A DNA stretch of 64,000 bases from JACKJK01 sp046159835 (lineage in GTDB: Bacteria; Pseudomonadota; Alphaproteobacteria; Rhizobiales; Tepidamorphaceae), in the NCBI RefSeq assembly GCF_046159835.1, contig NZ_JBJXCY010000002.1, forward strand, positions 1,054,001 through 1,118,000. Reading direction: 5' to 3'. Each line of letters begins with the position of its first letter. Position 1 is the stretch's first letter. The notes under the pieces were generated by a model. The model had not been told where the DNA came from. It was given only the letters and a program-made list of their open reading frames with translations, and ran no database searches. Of the stretch, positions 8,922-17,471 are shown piece by piece. The translations under genes were made by a program, and so were the position numbers.

Positions 8922-10667
8922 ATGTCTGAAAAGCCGGCAACGCTCAGATTGCGGCTCCAGGAGCTTCTTGCGTTCATCTACCCCGAACACGACAGCGCCG
9001 CCCTCACCGAGCAGGCGCTGGATGCGTTCTGGCCGGATGGCACCTATTGCCGTGCGCGCGCCCGCAAGCCGGGCAACAAGCTGTGGTCCCAGCGCGACGC
9101 GCTGCTCATCACCTACGGGGATTCGATCATCGACGGCGTCTACAAGCCGCTCGACCTGTTGCACGACTTCCTGACCGAGAACCTGAAGGGCGTCGTCAAC
9201 GGGGTGCACATCCTCCCCTTTTTCCCCTTCACCTCCGATGACGGCTTCGCGGTCTCCGACTATCGCAAGGTCAATCCGCGCCTTGGCGACTGGGAAGACA
9301 TCACCCGCATCGGCGAACGCTTCTACCTGATGTCGGACCTCGTGCTGAACCACGTCTCCAGCCAGGGCACGTGGTTCAACGCCTATCGCCGCGGCGAGGA
9401 ACCCTACGACCGGTTCTTCGTGGAAGCCGACCCGAACGATGACTTCACCGCCGTGGTGCGCCCCCGCACGACCCCGCTTCTGCGCAAGGTCGAAACCGCC
9501 GGCGGCGAGAAGCACGTGTGGTGCACGTTCAGCCACGACCAGGTCGACCTCGACTTCCGCAACCCGGAAGTTCTGCTGGAGATGCTGCGCATCATCCGCC
9601 TGCATGTCAGCCGGGGCGTGCGCATCCTGCGGCTCGATGCGGTGGCCTTCCTGTGGAAGATCCCCGGCACCAACTGTATCCACCTCGACCAAACCCACGC
9701 CATCGTCAAGCTGCTGCGGCTGATGGCAGATTTCTCCGCCGAGACGATCCTGCTGCTGACGGAGACCAACGTCCCGCGCACCGAGAACCTCAGCTATTTC
9801 GGCAAGCGTGACGAGGCGCACTCGGTCTACAACTTCTCGCTGCCGCCGCTGATCCTCAACGCCATGCTGTCGGGCAGCGCGCGCGAGTTGTCACGCTGGC
9901 AGCGCTCCATGCCGCCCGCGCCCTATGGCTGCGCCTATCTCAACTTCACCGCCAGCCATGACGGCATCGGCATGCGGCCCGCCGAGGGCATTCTCGATGA
10001 GACCGAGGTGCAGCGCATGATCGAGACCATGAGCCGCTCCGGCGCGCGGGTTTCCATGCGCGCGCTCGGTGGCGGCAAGGAATCGGTCTACGAGATCAAC
10101 AGCTCGTTCTTCTCGGCTGTTGCGCGCACCTATGCCGGCGACGAGGACACCCATTTCGAGCGTTTCATCTGCTCACAGACCATCGTCATGTCGCTGGAAG
10201 GCATCCCCGCCTTCTACATCCACTCGATGCTGGCGACGCCCAACGACGTCGATGCCGTGGAGCGGCGCGGCATGAACCGCGCCATCAACCGCCACCGCTG
10301 GGACTACCCGGAACTGCGCGAGAGGCTCGCCGACCCCGCGTCCGACCAGTCACGGGTGCTGAAGACCATGCAGGAGCGCCTGCGGCTGCGCGCCCGCCAG
10401 CCGGCCTTCCACCCCAACGCGACCCAGTTCACCTTGCGGGTGGACGAGCGCGTCTTCGCGCTCTGGCGGCAGGACCTGGAACGCGCGCAGTCGATCTTCG
10501 CGGTCCACAATGTCAGCGCCGAGACGGTGGTGATCGACCGCAGCGAATTGAACTTGATCGAGGAAGAGGACTGGTACGACCTGATCTCGGGCGAGACCGT
10601 GCCGCATGACTGCCACGAGATCGAGCTTGCGCCCTACCAGTGCCGCTGGATCACGAACCGCTCCTGA
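8922..10667 (+). CDS. GH13_18 glycoside phosphorylase, probable glucosylglycerate phosphorylase
   Basis: A 581-residue sucrose-phosphorylase-type GH13 enzyme. Start ATG 8922 has CGGAAAG 11 nt upstream. GH13 landmarks are present: nucleophile Asp239 in RILRLDAVAF, acid/base Glu281 in LLTETNVP, and Asp347 in TASHDG. Subfamily 18 includes sucrose phosphorylase, sucrose-6-phosphate phosphorylase and glucosylglycerate phosphorylase. The latter reversibly converts glucosylglycerate plus phosphate to glucose-1-phosphate and glycerate. The facing genes encode a GpgS-type synthase and its phosphatase, which make that solute, so glucosylglycerate is the best substrate guess. The last 17 nt overlap the convergent synthase gene. 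Family certain; substrate inferred from context. Confidence 0.82.
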   Translation: MSEKPATLRLRLQELLAFIYPEHDSAALTEQALDAFWPDGTYCRARARKPGNKLWSQRDALLITYGDSIIDGVYKPLDLLHDFLTENLKGVVNGVHILPFFPFTSDDGFAVSDYRKVNPRLGDWEDITRIGERFYLMSDLVLNHVSSQGTWFNAYRRGEEPYDRFFVEADPNDDFTAVVRPRTTPLLRKVETAGGEKHVWCTFSHDQVDLDFRNPEVLLEMLRIIRLHVSRGVRILRLDAVAFLWKIPGTNCIHLDQTHAIVKLLRLMADFSAETILLLTETNVPRTENLSYFGKRDEAHSVYNFSLPPLILNAMLSGSARELSRWQRSMPPAPYGCAYLNFTASHDGIGMRPAEGILDETEVQRMIETMSRSGARVSMRALGGGKESVYEINSSFFSAVARTYAGDEDTHFERFICSQTIVMSLEGIPAFYIHSMLATPNDVDAVERRGMNRAINRHRWDYPELRERLADPASDQSRVLKTMQERLRLRARQPAFHPNATQFTLRVDERVFALWRQDLERAQSIFAVHNVSAETVVIDRSELNLIEEEDWYDLISGETVPHDCHEIELAPYQCRWITNRS

Positions 10668-11895
10668 ACGTCTGCGGCGCGAACTCTTCCGCGTCACCCG
10701 CCACCGCCGCCCGCAACTCGCCCAGCAGCAACGGATCGGCCGCGTTGACGCGGCTCCAGTTCGGGATGAACGGGGATTCATGCGGGTTCTCGATGAAGAC
10801 GTGCCCGGCCCGCATGATGTTTTCGGCGAACAGTTCGATGGCGCGTTCTTCCTGGTGCCGGTCGATCTTCAGCCCGTTCATCTTGGCATCGTTGTCATAG
10901 GCCTCCAGCAGGTCCAGCGCCGTGCGGTAGTAGGTCGCCTTGAGCGTGCGGAACACGTTGGTGGTGAAGATCGTGCCGTCGGTGGCAAGCTTGCGGAAGA
11001 TCGCCTTGCAGATGTCGACGGACATGCGGTTGAGGCCGGTCTTGGCGTCCTCCTCGCTCACCGCCTGGTGCTTGTGGTCGTAGGCATCGGCGATCTCCAC
11101 CTGGCAGACCGAGCGCGGCCCGAGGTTGCGCCAGGCTTCCGACAGGACGCCGATTTCCAGCCCCCAGTCGGAGGGGATGCGCAGGTCCGGCAGGATCGAG
11201 GTGCGCAGCGCGAACTCGCCAGACAGCGGGTAGCGGAAGGTGCGCAGGTAATCGATGTAGTCGCGGTCGCCCAGCACGCGCTTCAGCGCGATCAGCAGCG
11301 GGCTGACCAGCAGCCTTGTCACCCGGCCATTGAGCTTGCCGTCGCCGACGCGCGGATAGAAGCCCTTGGACAGCTGATAGGAGAAGCCCGGATTGGCAAC
11401 CGGGTAGACCAGCCGCGCCAGCATGTCGCGATGGTAGGTGAGGATGTCGCAATCGTGGATCGCGACGACCGACGTGTCGCCGCAGGCGATCAGGTAACCC
11501 AGGCACGTCCACACGTTCTTGCCCTTGCCCGGCTCCTGCGGGGCGAGGCCGAGCTTGTCCAGTCGGTCATTGAGGGCCGTCATGCGCGGGGAATCGTTCC
11601 ACAGCACGACGTGGTTCTGCGGCAGGCGGGAGAAGAAATCCCGCGCCATGCGGAACTGGGTCTCGTCGGCCCGGTCCAGCCCGATGATGATGCGGTGCAG
11701 GTAGGAAACCTTGGACAGCTCGTCGAGAATGTTGCCGAGCGCCGGGCCTTCCAACTCCGAGTAGAGCGAGGGGAGGATGAGCGATATCTTGCGCGTCTGC
11801 GCGAAGGTCTCCAGCTCGTAGACCAGTTCCTCCATCGGGCGGCAGCGCAGGTTGTGAAACTGGGCGATATTGCCGTTCTGGTGGAAGTCAGCCAT
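10651..11895 (-). CDS. gpgS: Glucosyl-3-phosphoglycerate synthase-like glycosyltransferase
   Basis: A 414-residue retaining GT-A glycosyltransferase of the GT81 type. GpgS enzymes join NDP-glucose and 3-phosphoglycerate to make glucosyl-3-phosphoglycerate, precursor of the compatible solute glucosylglycerate. The protein starts MADFHQNG, has the sequence ISLILPSLYSELEG, and carries a metal-binding DxD (Asp148, Asp150) in AIHDCDILTY. Later segments are GFYPRVGDGKLNGRVTRLL and YPLSGEFALR. It overlaps the upstream phosphatase gene by 8 nt, implying translational coupling, and overlaps the phosphorylase gene tail-to-tail by 17 nt. A mannosyl donor or related product cannot be excluded from sequence alone. 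Confidence 0.85.
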   Translation of the reverse strand: MADFHQNGNIAQFHNLRCRPMEELVYELETFAQTRKISLILPSLYSELEGPALGNILDELSKVSYLHRIIIGLDRADETQFRMARDFFSRLPQNHVVLWNDSPRMTALNDRLDKLGLAPQEPGKGKNVWTCLGYLIACGDTSVVAIHDCDILTYHRDMLARLVYPVANPGFSYQLSKGFYPRVGDGKLNGRVTRLLVSPLLIALKRVLGDRDYIDYLRTFRYPLSGEFALRTSILPDLRIPSDWGLEIGVLSEAWRNLGPRSVCQVEIADAYDHKHQAVSEEDAKTGLNRMSVDICKAIFRKLATDGTIFTTNVFRTLKATYYRTALDLLEAYDNDAKMNGLKIDRHQEERAIELFAENIMRAGHVFIENPHESPFIPNWSRVNAADPLLLGELRAAVAGDAEEFAPQTFRSGS

Positions 11896-12673
11896 TGCGT
11901 GCCCCTGCGTCGTTCAGTCCCAATTCGTTTAATACCGAAAGAACGGCCTGGTTCCACCCTTCCGGACCCGGCGCCTGCGTTCGAACAATTGTTCCATCGC
12001 GCTCTCCGGCAAGCTCGTCGATCTCTTTGCCGTGAACGTTGCGCACGATCACGCCCCGGTCGGCAGTTTCCAGCATCTCTGTGTCATTTGGTGCGTCCCC
12101 CAGCGCCAGCGTCATCTGCGCGCCGAGTTTCGCCGCAACCATCTTCATGCCGTCGGCCTTGGTGCGCCCCATCGACAGCGTCAAGAAGCGCCCGCCGCTG
12201 CGCGCGGCGATGCGCTGTGCATCCAGCGCTGCGCAGAAAGCATCGAGCGCGGGTTCGCGCCCATCAAACAAGCCTGGTTCGGAATAACGCCGTGTGCGCG
12301 CAAGCCGGGCCTTTTCCCGGCTTAGACCCGTCAGTTCGGCGACGTCCTCGTCGCTCATGTCGCCGAAGCCCCGGAAATGCGGTTCCGCAAGGTCTTTCAG
12401 CACGCGGCGAATGTAGTGGTAGTCGCCGCCGTCATCGCTTTCCTCCACGCCCGGCATCAGAACGCCGGCACCGTTTTCGACGATCAGCGGCCAGTCGCCG
12501 ATGCCGAGTTCCGCCTGCAAAGGTCGCATTTCGGCAGCCGTCTTGCTGCTGGCAAGCACGAGCGGAATCCCGGCCTTTTGAATCGCATCGAGTGCCGGGC
12601 GCGCCGCCTCGAACGAATAGGTGTCGTGGTCGAGAAGCGTGCCGTCGAGATCGGTGAAGATGACTAGCCGCAA
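11888..12673 (-). CDS. gpgP: HAD-family mannosyl/glucosyl-3-phosphoglycerate phosphatase
   Basis: A 261-residue Cof-type HAD phosphatase. The catalytic DLDGT motif is at Asp8-Asp10. VLASSKTAAEM supplies the second motif and LALGDAPNDTEML the metal-binding fourth motif. This branch (MpgP/YedP) removes the 3-phosphate from mannosyl- or glucosyl-3-phosphoglycerate. The start codon is TTG at 12673, with CCGGAAA just upstream. It is the first gene of the gpgP-gpgS pair, and its stop lies inside the start of gpgS. Together they complete a two-step glucosylglycerate synthesis route from 3-phosphoglycerate. The glucosyl rather than mannosyl assignment follows from the GpgS-like partner. Confidence 0.85.
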   Translation of the reverse strand: MRLVIFTDLDGTLLDHDTYSFEAARPALDAIQKAGIPLVLASSKTAAEMRPLQAELGIGDWPLIVENGAGVLMPGVEESDDGGDYHYIRRVLKDLAEPHFRGFGDMSDEDVAELTGLSREKARLARTRRYSEPGLFDGREPALDAFCAALDAQRIAARSGGRFLTLSMGRTKADGMKMVAAKLGAQMTLALGDAPNDTEMLETADRGVIVRNVHGKEIDELAGERDGTIVRTQAPGPEGWNQAVLSVLNELGLNDAGARNG

Positions 12674-12875
12674 GGCGCTGTTTCCGGTGAGGTCCGGCTC
12701 TGCCGCAAGGGCGGGCCGAAGGGAGAGGAACGGGCAGGGTTACATAGCCCGCTGCCCGGAGCAATCGAGAGCCCGCCGCGGGTTTCAGCTCGGCGTGCGG
12801 CATCCCGTCACGATCGGGAACCTTTGGTCGGCCTTGGCCATTGAGTCCGCAGATTTCCAAACAAGGAGTATTTCG

Positions 12876-13436
12876 ATGCCCAGCATGAGCAATGCCAAGA
12901 TCCTGATTATGGCCACCGATGGCTTTGAGCAGTCCGAGCTGATGGAGCCGCTGAAGCAGCTCCGCGCCACCGGCGCCACCGTCCATGTCGCCACCCTCGA
13001 CGGCAAGGCCATCAAGGGCTGGAACGAGAAGGACTGGGGCGAGACGGTCGAGGCCGATCTGAAGATTTCCGACGTGAAGGTCGACGACTACATCGCGCTT
13101 GTCCTGCCGGGCGGCCAGATCAACCCGGACATCCTGCGCGCCGACGAGACGGCGGTGAAGACCGTCCGTGACTTCGTCACCGGCGACAAGATCGTCGCTG
13201 CGATCTGCCACGCGCCGTGGCTTCTGATCGAGGCCGGCGTGATCGAGGGCCGCGAGGCCACGTCCTACCACTCCATCAAGACCGACATGAAGAATGCCGG
13301 CGCGAAGTGGGAAGACAAGGAAGTCGCCATCGACAACGGCATCATCACCAGCCGTTCACCGAAGGACCTCGACGCATTCATTGCCAAGATCATTGAGGAA
13401 GTGAAGGAAGGCGAGCACCACCGCGACGCTGCGTAA
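12876..13436 (+). CDS. DJ-1/PfpI family protein (glyoxalase III / deglycase-like)
   Basis: A 186-residue cytoplasmic protein with the DJ-1/PfpI class I amidotransferase fold. The start is well supported by AAGGAG (12863-12868) 7 nt before the ATG. The nucleophile elbow is AAICHAPW with Cys111 and His112, and a conserved acidic residue lies in DGFEQSEL (Glu18). GGQINPD contributes the oxyanion region. Members act as glyoxalases, chaperones or proteases, and closely similar PfpI/YhbO proteins are linked to carbonyl and osmotic stress. It diverges from gpgP across a 202-nt intergenic region in which I could not find a convincing promoter. Confidence 0.9.
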   Translation: MPSMSNAKILIMATDGFEQSELMEPLKQLRATGATVHVATLDGKAIKGWNEKDWGETVEADLKISDVKVDDYIALVLPGGQINPDILRADETAVKTVRDFVTGDKIVAAICHAPWLLIEAGVIEGREATSYHSIKTDMKNAGAKWEDKEVAIDNGIITSRSPKDLDAFIAKIIEEVKEGEHHRDAA

Positions 13437-13472
13437 CGCGCGCGCTCAGGTGGGATAGCCCCTGAAAAGAGC

Positions 13473-13498
13473 GGGCTGCCGGAGAGATCCGGCGGCCC
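13473..13498 (+). terminator. Candidate hairpin terminator after the DJ-1 gene
   Basis: A 10-bp stem (GGGCTGCCGG with CCGGCGGCCC, one T-G wobble) encloses a 6-nt loop. It lies 36 nt after the DJ-1/PfpI stop codon. The following bases GTTCGCTTAT are only weakly T-rich, so termination efficiency is uncertain. Confidence 0.45.
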
Positions 13499-13556
13499 GT
13501 TCGCTTATGTGCGGCTTCTGCTAGTCTGGCGCGAACCTCCAACAACGGAGCTGCCC

Positions 13557-14822
13557 TTGGTTTTCGCCTGCCGGATGCGCCTTGCCTGTTTCGCCGCAAT
13601 ATTGATCGCGGCAGCGCCCGCGCGCGCAGAGATTTCGCTGCGCGGCGCAATCGATTTTGGCTGCGCATTGGCCACCGACGCGAGCACGGCCGAGCCGCCG
13701 GAAGGCTTCACGCAGACGGATAGCGAAACGATGTCCTTTCCCGGTGGTCGTGAGCGCGAGCGGGTGCTGCTGGAGGGTGACGCCGAGGCAATCGAGATTG
13801 TGCTGGATCGGGCGGGGAGTGGCCCGTCGCGGGCCACCGTCACGCTTTCCCGGGACGAACGGCCCGACAGCCTGGCCATGGCGCTGGCCGCCGAGAATAC
13901 CTGCGACGTGATCGAGGCGCGGCGGATCGAGCGCGGCGGCGACGGCATGGCCGTGGCCATCGCCCTGCTCGATGCCAGCTTGCAGGAGACGGGCGAGCGC
14001 ATCGAACTCAATCCGCCGGTCCCCGAGGGCACCGACCCCGGCGGCATCACCGTCGCCCATGTGGACAGCGGCGTGAACTATCTCCTGCCCCAGATCAGTG
14101 CCGCGCTCGCCCGCGACGCCGACGGCGCGATCCTCGGCCACGACTTCTGGGATCAGGACGAGCGCCCCTTCGACGTGGACACGGGCCGCTCGCCATTCTT
14201 CCCGCTGCATCACGGAACCAGCGTTGCCAGCGTCTTGCTGGCCGAGGCCCCCGCTGTCCGGCTGGTGCCCTTGCGCTACCCGCGCCCGGACATGACCCGC
14301 ATGGCCGACGTGGTCAAGCGCGCGGTGACCTCTGGTGCGCGCATCGTGATGATGCCGATGGGATCGAACGATCCCGGCTTGTGGCAGGCGTTTGCAGATG
14401 CTGCGCGCAATGCGCCGGACACGCTCTTCATTGTCTCCGCCGGCAATGACGGCCGCGATATCGACGTGGACCCGCTCTACCCTGCCGTGCTCGACCTGCC
14501 CAACATGCTAGTGGTGACCTCGGCGGATGATTTCGGGCGGCTCGCGCAAGGCTCCAACTGGGGCAGCGAGAGCGTCGATGTCATGGTGCCCGCAGAGCGA
14601 CTCACAACCACCGACCATCGCGGCGCGCAGGTTCAGGCCTCCGGCTCCAGCTACGCCGTGCCGCGCGTGGCGGCATCGGCGGCGCGCCTGCTGGCGCAGA
14701 ACCCGGATTGGAAAGCAGCGGAGCTGATCGCGCGCATCGGCGAGCTTTGCGCGCCCCCGATGGACCGGGGTGAGCCTCGCGTGAAACTCGGCTGGATACC
14801 GGACCCGGCGAATTTGCCCTGA
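13557..14822 (+). CDS. Exported subtilisin-like (S8) serine protease
   Basis: A 421-residue S8-family protease with an N-terminal signal peptide (CFAAILIAAAPARA). TTG 13557 is preferred because GGAG sits 6 nt upstream; ATG 13575 is the alternative. The catalytic residues are Asp170 in VAHVDSGVN, His219 in HHGTSVAS and Ser365 in ASGSSYAVPRVA, with oxyanion Asn297 in SAGNDG. The usual GTSxAxP is here GSSYAVP, so threonine is replaced by serine. The first 150 residues after the signal resemble no pro-domain I recognise. It ends exactly one base before the stop of the convergent trypsin-like gene. Its substrate is unknown. Confidence 0.85.
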   Translation: MVFACRMRLACFAAILIAAAPARAEISLRGAIDFGCALATDASTAEPPEGFTQTDSETMSFPGGRERERVLLEGDAEAIEIVLDRAGSGPSRATVTLSRDERPDSLAMALAAENTCDVIEARRIERGGDGMAVAIALLDASLQETGERIELNPPVPEGTDPGGITVAHVDSGVNYLLPQISAALARDADGAILGHDFWDQDERPFDVDTGRSPFFPLHHGTSVASVLLAEAPAVRLVPLRYPRPDMTRMADVVKRAVTSGARIVMMPMGSNDPGLWQAFADAARNAPDTLFIVSAGNDGRDIDVDPLYPAVLDLPNMLVVTSADDFGRLAQGSNWGSESVDVMVPAERLTTTDHRGAQVQASGSSYAVPRVAASAARLLAQNPDWKAAELIARIGELCAPPMDRGEPRVKLGWIPDPANLP

Positions 14823-15962
14823 TCAGTTGCGGCGCGGCGGTGCCGGCGGCGGATTGTCAAGGAAGCGGCGCGCGGCCGGTGCCATCTGCGGGTTCGTGCG
14901 CTCAAGCACCGCGTAGGCCTGCGCCGCAAGCACCGTGTCGCCACCCCACGTGCCGGCCTGGATCGCCAGCCGCAGCACTTGCCCGTCCTCGCCCGCCGAC
15001 TGCATCAGTTCCTTCAGATGCGTGATCTCGTCGGCGTAGCGCCCGGCGATATGCAGCGTCACTGCAAGCCCGAAGCGCGTGTTGACGGCGTTCGGGTCGA
15101 GCGAGAGGGCTTCTTCGTAGAGCGCAATCGCCTTGGCGGTTCGCCCGGCCTGCGCCAGTGCCTGCGCCGCCAAGTCGAGGTTCTGCCGGTTGTTGCTGCG
15201 TCGGCAGGAGGTCGCGACCGACGACGCGTCTTCCTCCGCCATTGGCCCGCGCGAGCCACGCAAGCCTTCCAGCTTCACGATGCAGATACGTGTCGCCGCC
15301 CCGGTCTCCGCGCCTTCGTCCGCGTGCTCCGGCCCGCTTTGCTTGTGCAGGGTTTCGATTGTCGCCGCCGGCACCGCCTCGAAACGGCCCTCACCGCCGG
15401 ACGCGACGATGCCGACGAGACGGCCTTCCGCATCCACCAGCGCGCCGCCCGAGTTGCCCGGCTGGCTGTAGGCGGTGGAATGCAGACGCGCACGCGGATG
15501 CCCCGCTTCAGGCAGCGCCGTCACCGCACCGGCATCATAGGCAACCACCGTGCGGCGCGCGGCATCGGCACCGACGGTGAAAACGTCTTCACCCGCATCG
15601 GCATCATCCAGCGTGGCGACCGGCCCCTCCGGCAGGTCATCGATTGATAGCAGCACCATGTCGCCTGCAAAGGATGTCGGCACGATGCGGGCTGTCCGCC
15701 GCGTCCCGTCTTCCAGCAGCACCGTGACCTCGGCCTCGTCGGCAACGACGTGGCGCGCAGTGACCAGCATGTCGGGCGCAATCCGCACCGCGCTGCCAAG
15801 CGGGTCGAACGCGCTGATGGCGAAGACAAAGCCCCGCGCATCGCAAACCGGCTGCGGCGCAGAGCAGGCCGGCGGCTCCTGCGACTGTGTCGGAATCGCC
15901 ATCGCGAGCCAGAGCGCGGCGCCTGCCACCACCTGCTGTTGGATCATTCGTCGTGTCATCAT
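14823..15962 (-). CDS. Exported trypsin-like (S1/DegP-type) protease with TPR repeats
   Basis: About 379 residues from ATG 15962; GTG 15968 and ATG 15959 are alternatives. An N-terminal hydrophobic stretch (VVAGAALWLAMAIPTQSQ) marks export. A chymotrypsin-fold domain carries the triad His71 (LVTARHVV), Asp101 (DMVLLSID) and Ser161 (QPGNSGGALV). No PDZ domain is visible. Residues from about 270 to 375 form TPR-like helices, including TAKAIALYEEALSLDPNA. The gene diverges from ureD with 106 nt between start codons, so its promoter overlaps the urease control region. It converges without any gap on the S8 protease gene. The protease and TPR combination suggests envelope protein quality control, but no function is proven. 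Confidence 0.82.
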   Translation of the reverse strand: MMTRRMIQQQVVAGAALWLAMAIPTQSQEPPACSAPQPVCDARGFVFAISAFDPLGSAVRIAPDMLVTARHVVADEAEVTVLLEDGTRRTARIVPTSFAGDMVLLSIDDLPEGPVATLDDADAGEDVFTVGADAARRTVVAYDAGAVTALPEAGHPRARLHSTAYSQPGNSGGALVDAEGRLVGIVASGGEGRFEAVPAATIETLHKQSGPEHADEGAETGAATRICIVKLEGLRGSRGPMAEEDASSVATSCRRSNNRQNLDLAAQALAQAGRTAKAIALYEEALSLDPNAVNTRFGLAVTLHIAGRYADEITHLKELMQSAGEDGQVLRLAIQAGTWGGDTVLAAQAYAVLERTNPQMAPAARRFLDNPPPAPPRRN

Positions 15963-16007
15963 GCTCACGAGCCTATCAGAGCTTTTCCGTGTTTGCCGTC
16001 TCGCGAA

Positions 16008-16023
16008 CGGTACGGAATTTGCT
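16008..16023 (+). promoter_or_regulatory. Sigma-54 (-24/-12) promoter upstream of ureD
   Basis: The sequence CGGTACGGAATTTGCT matches the sigma-54 consensus TGGCACGNNNNTTGCW at all but two defined positions. It keeps the invariant GG and GC with the required spacing. It predicts a start near 16034 and a roughly 35-nt leader before the ureD TTG at 16069. Sigma-54 promoters of urease and urea-uptake genes are commonly driven by NtrC. No clear NtrC site was found upstream, where DNA also codes for the divergent protease. Confidence 0.65.
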
Positions 16024-16068
16024 ACCGTTCCACGACCAGCCCGCGCCGGGCGCAGACGGAAAGCCGAT

Positions 16069-16917
16069 TTGAACATTCGCGCCGCATCCACCGAATTCCT
16101 GCAGCGAACCTCTGGCGAAGGCCGCCTGCGGGTCCGCGCATCCGGTGACAGCACGCGATTGGCCGACCTCTACCAGCAGGACGCGGCAAAAATCCGGCTG
16201 CCGCGGCTTCCCGGCGCGACCCACGCCGAAGCGATCATCATCAACACCGCAGGCGGGCTGACAGGCGGCGACGACCTTCGCTGGACGATGCAGGCCGACG
16301 CGAGTGCGCGCCTCACCGTGACCACGCAGGCCTGCGAGAAGGTCTACCGCTCCGGCGGCGGCGCGGCTTCGGTCGCCGCAACGCTGAAGGTTGAAGCGGG
16401 GGCACATGTCGCGTGGCTCCCGCAGGAAATTATCCTGTTCGACACCTCCAACCTGCAACGCAGGCTGCACGCGGATATCGCCGCCGACGCGAGTCTTCTG
16501 GCCTGCGAGGCCGTCATCTTCGGGCGTGGCGCGCGCGGCGAGCAGGTGACGCGCGGCCGCTTCCGCGACCATTGGGAGATCCGCTGCGAGAAGGCGCCGG
16601 TCCACCGCGAGGACGTGCGCATTGAGGGACCTGTCGCGAGCCAGCTGGACCAGCCGGCCATCGGCGCGGGGCTGACCGCCTTCGCGACCGTGCTGCTCGT
16701 GGCCAAGAATGCACCGGACAAGCTCGCGCGGGTTCGCGCGCTGCTCGATGCGCAAGACGACACGCGCGCTGCCGCCTCCGCCCTGCCCGCAGGGCCAACT
16801 GGCAAGCTTCTTGCGCGTATCGCTGCAAGGGACGGCTATGCCTTGCGAAAGACCCTTGTTCCGCTGTTGGCACTGCTTAACAGCGAAGCAGGCATGCCCA
16901 GAATTTGGTCAACGTGA
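16069..16917 (+). CDS. ureD: Urease accessory protein UreD
   Basis: A 282-residue UreD/UreH family protein, the scaffold that binds apo-urease and the UreFG complex during nickel insertion. I place the start at TTG 16069, because GGAAAG (16058-16063) lies 5 nt upstream and a sigma-54 promoter match sits about 46 nt upstream. The frame stays open further upstream but overlaps the divergent protease gene. Characteristic segments are IINTAGGLTGGD, TTQACEKVYRS, WLPQEIILFD and EAVIFGRGARGE. It is the first gene of the urease operon and ends 13 nt before ureA. Confidence 0.93.
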   Translation: MNIRAASTEFLQRTSGEGRLRVRASGDSTRLADLYQQDAAKIRLPRLPGATHAEAIIINTAGGLTGGDDLRWTMQADASARLTVTTQACEKVYRSGGGAASVAATLKVEAGAHVAWLPQEIILFDTSNLQRRLHADIAADASLLACEAVIFGRGARGEQVTRGRFRDHWEIRCEKAPVHREDVRIEGPVASQLDQPAIGAGLTAFATVLLVAKNAPDKLARVRALLDAQDDTRAAASALPAGPTGKLLARIAARDGYALRKTLVPLLALLNSEAGMPRIWST

Positions 16918-16930
16918 GGGACGACGGGGA

Positions 16931-17233
16931 ATGAATCTGACACCGAGGGAAAAGGACAAGCTGCTGGTTTCCATGGCAGCCATGGTCGCGCGCCGGCGGC
17001 TGGAACGCGGCGTGAAACTGAACCATCCCGAGGCCATTGCCCTCATCACCGATTTCGTCGTGGAGGGCGCGCGCGATGGCCGCGCCGTCGCCGACCTGAT
17101 GGAGGCCGGCGCCAACGTCATCACCCGCGGGCAGGTGATGGAAGGCGTCGCCGAGATGATCCACGACGTGCAGGTCGAAGCCACCTTTCCCGACGGCACC
17201 AAGCTGGTGACCGTCCACGAACCCATCCGCTGA
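16931..17233 (+). CDS. ureA: Urease gamma subunit
   Basis: A 100-residue structural subunit, the standard length for separate UreA. It starts MNLTPREKDKLL and contains ERGVKLNHPEAIALI, followed by ADLMEAGANVITRGQVMEGV and ends TVHEPIR, all family hallmarks. GAGGG (16916-16920) is the likely ribosome-binding site. With UreB and UreC it forms the (alpha-beta-gamma) trimer that hydrolyses urea to ammonia and carbamate. It is followed by a small membrane-peptide gene rather than directly by ureB. Confidence 0.97.
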   Translation: MNLTPREKDKLLVSMAAMVARRRLERGVKLNHPEAIALITDFVVEGARDGRAVADLMEAGANVITRGQVMEGVAEMIHDVQVEATFPDGTKLVTVHEPIR

Positions 17234-17261
17234 ATGCGCGACGCTTAGAGGAGAAACGCCC

Positions 17262-17471
17262 ATGAAACGGTTCGCATTGCTGCCCGCAACACTGATCTCT
17301 GCCGCGGCTTCCTCGCAGGCCCTTGCCCACGATGTGCACGCGCTGCCCCACGCCCATCCGCACCCGGACTGGACGCTGGCGCTTGGCGCTGTCGCGATCA
17401 TCGGCCTTGTCGGTGGTGTCGTGTTTCTCGCCTGCCGCGCTGCCGCCAAGGCCAAGGACCAGGGACGATGA
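17262..17471 (+). CDS. Small His-rich membrane peptide within the urease operon
   Basis: A 69-residue protein with a strong ribosome-binding site GAGGAG (17248-17253) 8 nt before ATG. It shows an N-terminal signal-like segment ending near ALAHD, then a short His cluster (HDVHALPHAHPHPDW) and one transmembrane helix (LALGAVAIIGLVGGVVFLA). A basic tail KAKDQGR follows. Its stop overlaps the ureB start (ATGA), so translation is coupled. The histidines would face the periplasm or membrane surface, which suggests metal handling, perhaps nickel, but this is inference. Small genes in this place occur in some rhizobial urease operons; I know of no assigned function. Confidence 0.8.
   Translation: MKRFALLPATLISAAASSQALAHDVHALPHAHPHPDWTLALGAVAIIGLVGGVVFLACRAAAKAKDQGR

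Noticed and set aside
15880..16007. NtrC binding sites upstream of the ureD promoter
   Set aside because: No TGCACC-type dyad was found, and the stretch also encodes the start of the divergent protease.
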